From Saposhnikovia divaricata (taxonomy: Eukaryota > Streptophyta > Magnoliopsida > Apiales > Apiaceae): a DNA stretch of 64,000 nucleotides. Both the position numbers and the translations under genes were made by a program. A model generated the notes under the pieces. The model did no database searches, was not told the origin of the DNA, and saw nothing but the letters and a program-made list of their open reading frames with translations. Below, piece by piece: positions 48,651 to 60,229 of this stretch (its first letter is position 1; each line of letters opens with the position of its first letter). The stretch lies in contig CM071597.1 of the NCBI GenBank assembly GCA_036435485.1, forward strand, positions 143,279,647-143,343,646. Direction: 5' to 3'.

Positions 48651-51400
48651 GGCATGTGTGTACTGTAGGGAGGTGTGTTCACGGCTGGGTATGTGTGTGT
48701 AATGCTCAGCGTGTGTGCGTGTAAATCGTTCAGTGTGGCTGGTGTCGTTTATATGGATTACAAAACAATCTCTCCCTCTCCCCTCCCTCTGTTTGTTATC
48801 TCCCCTGTTCTTGCCAAAAAAATTGTGCCGAGTGTTTGTGTGTACAGATATATCGCTATGTGTGTGTGCCTGAGCTTCAGCTTGAATTTGGGAGCTTTGC
48901 TGGTCATAAGTTCGACTGTTAGTGCTGTTGGAGTTCGAATAGGTTCTGGGGTGCGTGCGTTTGTGTTTGTTGTTGGTCATGATTATTTAATTATTGGTAG
49001 TATGCGAGATTATGTGAGTTTTTGTGACTGTTCTGTTGTGTTCTGTTCAAGCGTGTGTGGGTGGCTTTGTATATGCGCAACTTCTGTGTGTTAGGCTATG
49101 TGCAGCCGCTGGGTCTTAAATTGATGATGAATCCTGTTAAGTTTTGGGTTGAGTTTCTCTAAGTCGAGTCGAATGCTTGGTGTTGTAGCAGTTTTCGTAG
49201 AATTTAAGGTGGAGTCGAATGGTTGCTGGGGTCACCGGGATTTTTGATTTCCGGTCAAATTTTTATGTATATTGAGTTCATTTTATGTTGGTTAGGACGG
49301 TGAACTGTTAAGATTTGATTAAGAATGGGAGTATGGTTGTGTATCTGTAATTATGGTCGAAGCTATTGGTTGCTGGAAATCTGTGTATCAGGTTGAATTT
49401 AAGAGGTAGTGAGTTGTAATGATTTTGGTTGTAAGTGTGTGTTATATTATTATATGCGTGTGTGTGAGTTTTGTGTCAGTATGTGTGTGTATAAAGGTTG
49501 TATGTCTGTAAGTAGTATAAACGGATTTTCAAGCTGTAACTTGATGATATAGATTAAGTTTTAAAAGAATGTATGTGTTACATGTGTAAGTGATTTAGCT
49601 TTGTTAGTCTATAAATTATGAGTAGAATTGGTTTGACAGTGGGTAAAAAGATAAGTTATATGTTATAATTTTTCGTATAAATGTTTATTTAAATGTTAAC
49701 TGTGAATTTATAGTTTGATTTAGAAAGTGAAAGGGTGTATATTAAATGATGAGTGTGTGTTAATGGTCAAAAAGATTATGAATGATGTATGTTTGGATAA
49801 TTGCGAAGATTATGAGATGGTATTGAGTTAGTAGTAAAGCAAGGAATGTATGATTGATGATTTGGGTCATTTGTATTCCGACGGGTTAGGCGATATTATA
49901 AAGGAGGTGCTGTCAAAATTTTGTTAAAATTATTTTCTAATTTATATAATAATTTGATAAAAATTAATTGTGAATCGATGTGCTAATGTGTGCTATGTGT
50001 TTACCTGACTTATACGAGTATGCTATAATATTTTATAAGTATAACTTTATGTGATATATGTGTTATATTTGTAAAGCGAAATAGGACACGATTGGGTAGA
50101 ATAGAATCAGATGGTTAAGGTTATACGCTTACTGAAGTAGTACTTTACCTGTATATAGGTATGCATAGGAGGCCAGCTAAGAGCTAGAGCATGTGGAAAT
50201 GGAATGTAGAGGAAGGAAAGAATTATCGGGAGTGACAAGTGATAAAGGAAAGACGAAGGGCTGATCGAGTAAAAGCCAGCAATTAAGAAATAGAGACTGA
50301 TGTAAAGTGAGTAAAGAATTGAGATATTGGAAATGGAAACCCTGTGTATTGAGGCAAGTTTACTATACCTCACTTACTGTGAAACCTTTTGTGTTATTTA
50401 TTTATTCTTTCGAAATCCTTTCTTGCTAGCCATTATATTCTTCATATTTATTTTGGATAATTGTGAACCTGTTCTTTTAATTATAGGATGTTCTTTTCAT
50501 ATCTTTTTGCTTGTGCCTGTACCTTTCATTTTTATTTCCATTGACATTCTTCTTCTATTAATTCATGAGCATACATTCTCAAAATTATTCTGTCATTGTT
50601 TATTCTCTTAACCTATTGTTCAGGTTTCGATTCTTTTAATTTAAATATTTCACGTCTTTATTAAAATTCTTCAAAGAGCGTTTTCTTCAAATTATTGCAA
50701 ATTAATTCGAGGTTTATACTATCGTTGAAGCATGTGTTGCTCAGGGACGGTTAAAGCCAAGAATGAATTGAGATAGTCTTAATTATTTAAACTCATTATT
50801 GTCATGCCGGTTCTGGCAGCTAAAGCCTATGAGTGCTTAGCCGACAAGAGTGAGATTTGAGTAATTGAGAATTTCTTAAATCTTCTTTTTAAATTATTCA
50901 AATCTTTTATGTAAATTCGAATTTTGCCATGAAAATTTTATCAATTGATAATCTTTGAACTAAGTGGTTATATCCAGTGCAGTGACTTAAATCTTCTGTT
51001 GAACTTCGAACTTTCTTTATCCACTGCTTTCTTTATAATTGTTGTTCCATTTCTAGATTCTAAATAAGTGCTCAGTTATTTAATTTATCATGCTTCCTTG
51101 TTGATATATCATTCTATCTTGCTGAATCCTGCCATGTTTAGTCTAATCTTATTGCTTTGCTGTTTATGAATCCTTAAATTACCTGTTTCCCTTGAAACTT
51201 AACCTTATTGCTGCTGTTCATGATTCTGCATATCAATTGCTTCCCTAAACCTCAGTCTTTTATAATTGAAAATGAAAATGGATTAATTAATTAATGGTGT
51301 TTTTGAAATTCCTGATACTGGGCTGATCTATTATCAGTGAGTATAAAGGACTTAAAAAATGAAATGTTTTAAATTATTAATAAACGGTTATAAATTGGAA

Positions 51401-51483
51401 AGCGTAAGAGGCTAGGGGAGGTTCCCCTAGTCCAGCACTTTTATTTAGCGTAAGAGGCTAGGGGTGGTTCCCCTAGTCCAGCA
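51401..51483. repeat. Duplicated 37-bp hairpin unit in F
   Basis: AGCGTAAGAGGCTAGGGG and the rest of a 37-bp unit occur at 51401-51437 and 51447-51483 with one mismatch. Each contains CTAGGGG and CCCCTAG arms (8-bp stem in the first, 7-bp in the second). Confidence 0.93.
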
Positions 51484-51797
51484 TTAAAGGCCAATGTGTT
51501 GCCTAATTGGGAACCCAATTTCAAAGAAATGGGGACTTTACGTGGCTAATCACCCGTATTGTCCGAAATCAGGAGAATAATAAAAATACACTTAAATGTT
51601 TTTAAAAGTTTTATGAAAAGTCTGTTTTGATGATAGAATGGTTCAAAGGAAAAAAATGATTTGATAAAAAGTTATGGTTTAAGGAAAATGGAAAGTTTTA
51701 TATTATGAAGAGTATTGATTTATTCCCTTGAGATAGTTTGATCATTCATATTGTTCATCAATGAAATATAATAAAGTGTTGTTCACTATATTATATA

Positions 51798-51830
51798 CTT
51801 GCTGAGCGCTCTTTGGCTCATTCTTGCTTT
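51798..51830 (+). promoter_or_regulatory. Conserved LTR stem-loop motif (F)
   Basis: CTTGCTGAGCGCTCTTTGGC then TCATTCTTGCTTT: TGAGC and GCTCA arms with the CTTGCTTT tail. Closely matches element E read in its own sense. Confidence 0.5.
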
Positions 51831-52255
51831 GTTTTACCTAACCCTTTGCAGTTAGGTTTAAGGATGATCTACTTGTATTTTCAAATGCGAATGAGAGCGA
51901 GGAGGATCCTATTCGGAATAGATTTCAAAGCTAACGCGGGCGAACACAGTTTTGGATTAAGCTACAGATTAGATGGTATAGTGATTTGTTTTTAGAGCTG
52001 AGATAGAAGTTGTAATAATTTGTATTAGTTAGATTCTTGTTTCATACCATAACCTGAGATCGATCCTCGGTGAGGAGTCATTGGTGTATTAAGTTTTATT
52101 TGTATTTGTTAATTGGAATTTGGTTTGGGTTGAAGTACAGGTGGATAGTCCGATTTGCGAATATTTCATGCCAAAATTTTCTAAAATTCCCCTGTATCAA
52201 AGTCTATTTTATTATAAAAAATATATTTTCAGTATTGGGATGTCGGGGCATTACA

Positions 52256-52260
52256 CCACT
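52256..52260. repeat. Right target-site duplication of element F (CCACT)
   Basis: Identical to 47879-47883; the pol frame continues with GCC ACC AAA. Confidence 0.95.
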
Positions 52261-52979
52261 GCCACCAAATTGGATGAAGATGTCAAAGGCAAGAGAGTAG
52301 ATATCTCAGTCTACAGAGGCATGGTTGGTTCTCTACTCTATCTCACTGCAAGTGGGCAAGACATCATGTTTGCTACATGTCTGTGTGCAAGGTTTCAATC
52401 AAATCCAAAAGAGTCACATTTGATAGCTATAAAAAGGATCTTTAGATATCTGAAGGGCACTCCAAACTTGGGTTTATGGTATCCTAAGGACACAGGGTTC
52501 AATCTGATTGGTTTTTCTGATGCTGATTATGCTGGATGCAGAGTGGATAGGAAAAGCACCTCAGGTAGCTGCCAGTTTCTTGGACAAAGGTTAGTCTCTT
52601 GGTGCAGCAAGAAACAACAATCTTTGTCAACTTCCACAGCTGAGGCTGAATACATAGCTGCTGGAAGTTGCTGTGCTCAGGTGCTTTGGATTAGAAATCA
52701 GCTTAGAGATTATGGACTTGTGTTGGAAAGAATTCCAATCATGTGTGACAACACAAGTGCAATCTCTATAGTTGCCAATCCTGTCAATCATTCTAGGACA
52801 AAGCACATTGACATCAGATATCATTTCACTAGGGAGCATGCAACTAATGGAACCATTGAGTTGCATTATGTCCCTACAGATAAACAATTAGCTGATATAT
52901 TCACTAAGCCATTGGATGAAGCCACCTTCACAAGGTTGGTTAGTGAGATTGGAATGTTAAATTCTTCAGAATCTGGCTA
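52261..52979 (+). pseudogene. Element B pol, RT connection and RNase H after F
   Basis: About 240 codons open to TAA 52977. Contains YRGMVGSLLYL, GFSDADYAGC, STAEAEYIA, CDNTSAI and the C-terminal LADIFTKPLDEATF, so all RNase H catalytic residues are present. Element C has lost this tail. As B pol is broken upstream, the segment is part of a dead polyprotein. Confidence 0.93.
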
Positions 52980-53835
52980 AGTGAAAATATCAACTAGATT
53001 CTTGCAGCAGTAAACACTTACTTTATCTAAATTCTCAATATTTTAGAAGTAAGTGTTGGCTGAAATATGATTTATAAATATTTCAAATCTGTTGCATATG
53101 TTGAAAATCATATTCGAATTAGCTTGAAATTTCTATGAAATTTTAAGATTATCACTATTTAATTTTTTAGAATATTCTTCATTTGAATAATTCTGGTGAA
53201 TTTTGAAAAGGTAGTGAAAAATAACTTTTATGAGTGGAAATTGTAGCTCAATAAGTCAGACTTCTCTAATGACTTTCATGTCTATAGTCGACTTCTCTAA
53301 CAAGTCTATTTGGAACACTCTCGAGTTCTCGAATAGTGCATTTTGGAGAAATCGAACAGAGACTTGCTTGACTTCTCGAATAGGACATTTGAGTTCTCTA
53401 ATGACTGATTTCTCGAAGAGAACATTTGAATTGTCGAATCATTTGAAAAGGCTGAATTTTCGCTGAATCTTAACCGTTTTTGGATTTTTATTCAGAATTT
53501 CAAATCATTCATAAAACATATTTTATTTAATTTGGAATTAATTCTAAGTTAGATAATAGCTAGCTGTGAGTTACAGACTGCTTGAGATATCGATTAAGCC
53601 TTTCTTGACTTAATGAATAGTTGATTTCTACTTCTCGAATGACTGACTTGTCGATACAAAACATATATCTAATCGACAATTCAAGTACTTCATACTTATA
53701 CAGTTTTACATATATTCGTTTCATTTCATTCGATTTCTCAAGCATCTAAAGTTCCAAAACCTCTGAAAACCCTAACTTCAAAAGCTAAATTTCTTCTTCA
53801 ACCTTCATTCTCTTCTCTCGTCTCTCTGTGTAACA
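52980..53835 (+). promoter_or_regulatory. Spacer before the additional ORF of B, with TTCTCGAAT motifs and CT-rich leader
   Basis: No coding frame fits. From 53250 to 53710 there are repeated words of the type ACTTCTCGAAT (53371-53381, 53630-53640) and GTTCTCGAAT (53325-53334), with many one-base variants. These are reverse complements of the ATTCGAGAAGT motifs in B's 3' LTR. From about 53788 a pyrimidine-rich stretch runs to AACAATGGC at the ORF start, a good plant initiation context. An internal promoter for the ORF is possible but unproven. Confidence 0.45.
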
Positions 53836-55731
53836 ATGGCAAATACCCAACTCACAATTCCTAACCACACCAACTTCATTGCTATTACTAATGATGTGGA
53901 AGCACCCAATGCTAACTTCAAGTGCTTCGTTCGCTGGATGTCTGAGTCATACATCAAGGATGCACTATCAGCCAACCCAACTCTGTACCTAGATCTCCTA
54001 GAACAGTTTTGGAGGACAGCCACTGTGGAAGTTATTGCTCTCGAGAATGCAGTAACCTCTTATATCATTTACTGCAAAATACAAGAGAAAGAGGTTACTA
54101 TCACTACAGAGGATATGAATCAAGCACTAGGACTTCATCAAGAGCTGTATCACCCTCTGGTATCTGATGATGATTTGATTACATTCTTCGACTTTATCAG
54201 ATACGCTGATACAATCAAGACTGGAAAAATGAATCGGAAGTGTCTCAGAAAGGAATGGAGTTTTGTGTTCACCATACTGCTACATGTGTTCACTGCTAGA
54301 TAGTCGAGTTTTGATCAAATCAGTGCACCTGCACAGCAAATTGCATACTCCCTGGCATATGATAGGAAAATCAATGTGGGTAATCTAATTATGCAAGAGC
54401 TATATGGGAGACTTGGTAAGAACTCAACCAAGAGAGGTAATGAAATTTTCTTCCCTCGTTTTATTCAATCTACTCTTAATTTTATAGATAATAAACTAAT
54501 TGAATTGCCTGGGATGAATAGAAATAGAATAGGCTATCCGAAATCCATGACCAAACTCATTTTTGGTAACTTGGAGACTAGGAATGATGTGGATGTTAGG
54601 CTTGTAATAACCCCTCATATGCAGAGGTTATTTGAGTCTTACCCCCACAACATGCCAACATTTGCCTCTAAGTCAGAGTTAGCACAACCCAAGCAAGTAG
54701 AACAAAATGCTAACCCAGGGCCATCTAACCAACCCCCTCAACCAAACACTGAACCAAACACAGAGCCACCTGCATCATCCTCTCAACAGGGTGGTGTTAG
54801 TAAAAAGAAGAGAAAGGAGATAGCCTTTGAACCCTTGGAATTGCTAACAGAAGCAGCATTGAATGCTGAATTAGGCTTAGAAAGTGAGGCACCTGTGTCA
54901 CCCTTGCAAAAGCCAAAGAAGAAGACAGTTAAGAAAACCACCTCTTCAGTCACACAAATGGATGAAGTTGTAAAATCAGGGGCAAACAGCTCACTAGATG
55001 TATCCTCTCAACAGGGTGCATCTATAGAATCAAGCATCCTCCCCAATGCACTATCTTGTAATGAGTCAGCACCTGGGAGTGATAAGGCTGGCACAACACT
55101 GAGTGGAGAGCACATCACACTAGAAACTCCCTCTATTTCTTAGGGGGAGTTGCCAAAATCTACTCTAAAAGACACTACTCTTCCAGAATCTAACACTCAA
55201 ATTTCTTTGGAGCCTGCAACTCAAGCAATTGAGGAGCAAGACATTGATCACCAAGAATATTCTTCTCTTGGTGAGCCAATGGACTCAAGTGACTTAGTGC
55301 ATGACACTTTGCTCACCACACAGGAACCACATTTAGATGGTAAGGGAATGCTAGCTGGGGCATATCCTAATGACACCATCACAAACAAAGAGGATTCACT
55401 AGTTTTCACTAGAGACTCTGTGCCTGTGTCAACTACTATTGTAACTCATCACACTTCATTGAAGACAACAGTAGTAGAGTTAATCCATCCGGTTGTAGAA
55501 GTTGCATCTGTAATTGAGGAGTCTAGCTTGCCTAGCTCTAGCTCTTCTGTCACAATGGCTGAAGCCTGTGCAACATGATAGTGCTTCAGGATCAGGGTCT
55601 GCTCCACCACAATTGACGGTTGAAGCACTTCAAAGCTTATTTGTGGATCAGATTCCTGAGTTTGTAAAGATAGCCCAAAACCTTGTCACATCCAATATGT
55701 CAAACCCAGACTATGAAGCCATTATGCTGTG
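53836..55731 (+). pseudogene. Element B additional ORF, N-terminal part
   Basis: Starts MANTQLTIPNHTNF. An N-terminal globular region of about 260 codons holds FKCFVRWMSES, LLEQFWRTA, ITTEDMNQALGL, EWSFVFTILLHVFTA and EIFFPRFIQSTLNFI. This order of motifs recalls the extra protein often annotated in plant (notably Asteraceae) Copia elements and putative plant transposon-protein domains; this is from memory. Then Pro/Gln/Ser/Thr-rich low complexity. Breaks: TAG 54301, TAG 55141, frameshift near 55560. G interrupts it. No signal peptide or membrane helix seen. Confidence 0.72.
55727..55731. repeat. Left target-site duplication of element G (CTGTG)
   Basis: CTGTG before TGTAACACC, repeated at 60225-60229. 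Confidence 0.95.
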
Positions 55732-56025
55732 TGTAACACCCCCAGATCCGGGGTCAGGGATCGGGTCGTTACGGTCTCATAACTCATACATAATACATGA
55801 CTTGAGTCCAAAATCAATAAGTAGCATGCTATGACCCCACAATAATATCCACTCACACACACACACAGTTATAGTCCCAGAGCTGAAATTGAAATAAGTC
55901 TTACATAAAAGGGTTTACGAATAAAAGTTATTACAATCCAAAAGGATAACATCATAAGTTTAAAAGTTTTGCCGTTGATTACATTAATTATATATATAGT
56001 TAAACAGGAAACAAAAGCTGTCTAA

Positions 56026-56118
56026 CTATGCTACCTCAGCAATGGCGGCTAGCATCTCAGCGGGGAGTCCAGTGGGTCGGGTAACCCTCTTGCGCCGAGT
56101 GCGCCTGACGCGAGCCAT
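56026..56118 (-). CDS. Arginine-rich mini-ORF in G (30 codons)
   Basis: MARVRRTRRKRV, then TRPTGLPAEMLAAIAEVA and TAG. About a third of the first 14 residues or more are Arg. The leader upstream (CACAACAACAGCTAG) and the first nine codons are conserved with D's LTR. The position is just inside the 3' end of the LTR in element sense, so it would sit in the 5' leader of the element RNA. Function unknown to me; translation unproven. Confidence 0.4.
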   Translation of the reverse strand: MARVRRTRRKRVTRPTGLPAEMLAAIAEVA

Positions 56119-56149
56119 CTGTCCTAGCTGTTGTTGTGACATGATAAAT

Positions 56150-56175
56150 AAGCAAGGGGGAGCAATAGCCCACCA
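56150..56175 (-). promoter_or_regulatory. Conserved LTR stem-loop motif (G)
   Basis: Minus strand GGTGGGCTATTGCTCCCCC then TTGCTTA. Same place and layout as in D, with the second arm slightly altered. Confidence 0.4.
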
Positions 56176-56420
56176 ATAATAATATAACAGGACAGTGATA
56201 GTATATAACAGTTCGAAATATCATTATTTCCATATGCCATGCATTAACGAAGTTAGTGCCAGTATAATATAAAGGATGAAGTTACAGGGTAACTTAAAGT
56301 ATTTATTTTGTGGAAATATCTACTAAGTCAAAATAAGCAAGATATTATCATTTATCATATAAAGAGGAACTTGCAAGGAAAATATTGCAATTCCAGTTAT
56401 TAACATTTTTCGAAGTCCTA

Positions 56421-56502
56421 CAACCTGAAAGAAGTCTCTTCGATACGTGTTGCGGAAGACACCGTCAACCTGAAAGAAGTCTCTTCGATACATGTTGCAG
56501 GG
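56421..56502. repeat. 45-bp tandem duplication in G
   Basis: CAACCTGAAAGAAGTCTCTT starts at 56421 and again at 56466, with near-identical continuation (CGATACGTGTTGC versus CGATACATGTTGC). Confidence 0.93.
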
Positions 56503-57149
56503 AATTCCCAATTTGGGAGATGAACCAATACTGGAGTTATCACGCGCCACCTGTCCCACTCCCTGATGATCATTCGGGGATGGTACAGCCCAATATAGTT
56601 TACTACCGGTAGAAGGAAGAACTGATGGCTTCACTTGTCGATTGCCTTTAATAGTAACTCCATGGCCAATGGTTAGGCCTTGTGATGGACCGCGCGACTC
56701 GGCCTCTTACACACGACTCCTAGTTCGAATAAATCCACAACATTGAAACGTAGAGTTTGTCCTCCCTTCCCCAAGTGAAATACTTGTTGATAAGACTCCA
56801 CAAAGTAGTCGTATCTAGTTGGAAAGGAAAATTCACCAACATTTCCCAAGCTTTTGCTTGTTAATGGATATCAACTTGTTCCAACAATCTTACCCCTCGA
56901 ATGATGAGAAGGTACACACCGACTTAATGAGTCCATAGCAACCAAGTTGCGAGTGAAAAGGATAAATTATGACCGGGAAGTCAACAAGATAAATGACCTT
57001 TCTTAAGTAAGGTTCCCTTATAATTTAAGAGATAGATTCGAGTGAAGAATGGAATCTTGAGGACCTTTCTTAATATAATATTAATCGTATGACTCCGAAG
57101 AATTTTCAGAATGATCGAAGGTCGAAGATAATATTTGAAGAAGAATAAA

Positions 57150-57720
57150 CAACATTGAAGTTGTTTCCAAGTATTGAATAAATATTTATAGAATATTTAT
57201 TGAGTCGGAAGTATTTTTAATTAGAGTATTTCTCAAAATAATCCTTGAAGGAATATGAAGAAAATATTTATTGAATAAATAATTACTTAAATGAATATTA
57301 GAAATAATATTCATTTAATAAATAATTTTGAAAGGAATGTTTGGAATAATATTCGTTAAGTAAATAACACTTCAAATTAATATTCAAAAATAATATTCAT
57401 TTAATAAATAATAATTTAAATGAATATCCAAGTGATATTCATTTAATAAATCAAACCTTAAAGGAATATTCGAGAATAATATTCACTTAATACATGATGT
57501 TCTAAATGAATATCCAAATGATATTTATTTAATAATAGAAGATTTTACAGAAATATTTGAAATAATCTTCGATAAATGGTTCGTCTTTAGATGAATAGTG
57601 AAGGATAAGGTTTATCGGATGAATAACGTTCAAATAAGTATTAGAAGTAACATTCGATAATTAATTAATCTCAGACGAATATTCAACTAATTATTCGTCG
57701 ACCAAAGAATGGAAAATATT
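57150..57720. repeat. Array of AATATT hairpins in G
   Basis: Diverged counterpart of the arrays in D's LTRs: repeated AAATGAATATT or AAATGAATATC followed by AATATTCATTT at similar spacing, for example around 57290-57325 and 57415-57450. Confidence 0.75.
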
Positions 57721-60224
57721 TACTTAAATATTTTCCTCCGAAAGTAATCTCGATATATCAAGAAATACTGACTCCCGGTCTATATTCAACAAATGGGATT
57801 CATATGCCCTCCTTTAAGGGTCTTAACAACATCCGGCTTATAATCGATATATTATCTATCTACTTATAAGCCAAAGAACAATTAGGGAACAAGTATATCA
57901 ATATGACTTGAAAGTAGGCATGCATGCTATGGCATATGTATAACAGAAAGCATATATATTCACAACAATAGCCTAAAAAGGGGAAGTTGAAACTTGCCTG
58001 GTAATCGAGTACGAGTAGGGGTAGTGGTAGGGTATCCCGGGTCAGCTCGGCGATCTATAAATAGTCAAGAGATTCGAGATTAATTGCTTAACACTTTTTA
58101 AAAAGGTTAAGTATCAACTTAAGTCGAAACATGTTTTCGAATTATCTCGTTATACCCCTTTTTAATGTAACTCTTTTTATTACCGACACGATTCGACATT
58201 TGTTCGTCATTAAGACATGTCATCGTACTCACACTTAGTGTATACTTAAGTCGTATAAGTTCCAAGGTCGATCGATTACGAACCAAGATTATATCCCGAG
58301 TTTTATCGCTCGTTTTCTAAGTTATAACAAAAGTTATACTTTTAAGGGGTTCGTTCGCGTTTAACCTTGATTCCAAAATTTTTATAAAATCGAAAAACGA
58401 TCCGATTCACATGAGGTTTTCTCTCACACCTTCCTTTTTAACTCTATTATTTAATTACCAAGATTTTCCACTGACTTACGTATTTTACGAGGGTTCAATT
58501 TCAGTTACGAATTCTCGTTTACGATTTCGAACTACTTTTAGTAAACCGGCCGTAACTCCTAAACCGTAAGTCCGTTTCACACGTTCTTTATATCAAAACG
58601 AAGCTTGGAACATTATCTATCCTATAATGGCAGATTACAAAGCTAGGCAGTGAGTTAAATCTACTGTCCAAGTAGTTTTTCCTAAGGTTAACGAAATTTC
58701 GGCATTACGACGGCTATAAATCGAATATCTATCAATTTCAAACCTTCCCATAAACATGGTATCCACTCCAAACAACATATACATGATTTATACCTACGAA
58801 CTGAGGCCAATCAATGCCTTTCCGTTCATCTAACTATTTTTAACATTTATCCAAAACTCAATCATAATCATGCTTATAATCATGCTTAAACCTTAACATA
58901 ACCATAACTAAGCTATATCTATCATAAACATGCTTAAATCTCAAACAAGGGTTAGGGTTTCAAGGGCTTTATACCTTCTTGAGAATGTGTACTTGCCTCA
59001 CAAAGCCTTGTATGGTCCTTAGGAGTGCTTAAGCTTGCTAGAACAATCAAAAGATACATGAAAACAAAGATTAGTTCTTGAAAAACACTATTCACCATCC
59101 TACTAATTAATTTTTTTGAAAATGGAAACAAAGGAGTTTGGGTTTGAAATTTTTAGGAGATCATTTATATGAAATTTAAGTCTTACCATAAAAGTTTCAA
59201 GATCAAACAAGGAGTGGAAGATGGGTTTTGGATTTTGAATTCCAAAGGGGGCGAATGGATGGAGTTTTGAGAGAGTTTGATGTTTTTGTGTTGTTTGCTT
59301 TGAAATAATGCATAAAGTGATATGTTCAAGATAATATCTCATCCTTGGTTGCTTTAATAAAGTGTTTATGCAATGGATGATGTAATTAGGAGGGACAAGT
59401 GTTGATTTGTTATGGTTAGATGATTAAGTAAGGCTAACTACTAGTTTGCTTCCTAACCTTGCTAGTTACTTATACAACTATTTGGTTACTAGATATTATC
59501 ACTTGCACATGCATGTATCTTGCTTTCTCTGCTTGATTCTGTGTCCGGTTATTGCTCGTTTCGATTGATCGTTCGTAGGAATATTTCACGGATTTCTAAT
59601 TAGGGTTTACCGGGAATCTTCTTAATATTAATACTATCATTCTCCGTCTTTCTTTCTAACTTACAAAGTTATATTCCTTAAATCCCTTCGTTAAATCCTT
59701 AAGGCTATCAGTGTCCAGGGAACTCTCGGAGAAAATAAAAGTGCGGTTTTTCAGAATCCGAAAGCTTTTACATACACTTATTTTCCCCCTGGATCACTAA
59801 TACGAACTCGGAAATCCGTTCCGAATACTTCTATATAGGGTCATCTCATAATATTCTTACTTCCACCAAAACACTATTCATTCTTTATTCTTTACTTATT
59901 CTCTTAGGGTTGTACAATTGTTCATATTCTTTTTCGGTCGTTCCTTAACCCTTTTTACGGAACCACTGGATTAATCGTTATCGATCTGGATGACATGAGA
60001 ATATTCTCCTGCTTGGAATTGCCATATCTTATTCCCCTAAGAGATAGATTATTCTTACCTAAGTTTTCAACCATTAGCATTCTTGAAGACATATAAACAA
60101 TAAAGTCGAATTCCATTCATTCTTTCAAAATATCAATTATTACATCGTAGCCGTAACCACTATTCATTCTTACATCATTAAATAAATAAATGTTTTAATT
60201 CTACCCAAAATCTGGGTTCTTACA

Positions 60225-60229
60225 CTGTG
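60225..60229. repeat. Right target-site duplication of element G (CTGTG)
   Basis: Identical to 55727-55731; the ORF of B continues in frame. Confidence 0.95.

Larger units (their letters stand above)
47884..52255 (+). mobile_element. Element F: solo LTR of a Ty3/gypsy element (4372 bp)
   Basis: One LTR-like block flanked by CCACT duplications, with no primer site, purine tract or second LTR. It starts TATAACGCCC (TG decayed to TA) and ends GGGGCATTACA. The orientation is plus because its right part carries the stem-loop followed by CTTGCTTT (51798-51830) as in D, E and G read in element sense. A solo LTR arises by recombination between the two LTRs of a full element. Open frames within the GT-rich part are not genes. 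Confidence 0.87.
55732..60224 (-). mobile_element. Element G: solo LTR of the D family (4493 bp)
   Basis: Plus-strand ends TGTAACACCCCC and GGGTTCTTACA with perfect CTGTG flanks and no interior. It is collinear with D's LTR along its length (TACCGGTAGAAGGA, AATATT hairpins, CCGGTTATT, GTGCGGTTTTTCAGAATCCG) but clearly diverged and about 590 bp shorter. It lacks D's 20-bp tandem repeat and has its own 45-bp duplication. It probably formed by LTR-LTR recombination. Confidence 0.92.

Noticed and set aside
48675..49094. 139-codon open frame in element F
   Set aside because: It lies in GT-rich low-complexity LTR sequence, is Val/Cys/Ser-rich as expected from GTG/TGT repeats, overlaps another open frame on the opposite strand and has no recognisable motif.
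47884..52255. F as a complete element with two LTRs
   Set aside because: I could not find a second copy of its terminal sequence, a primer site or a purine tract inside, so a solo LTR fits better.
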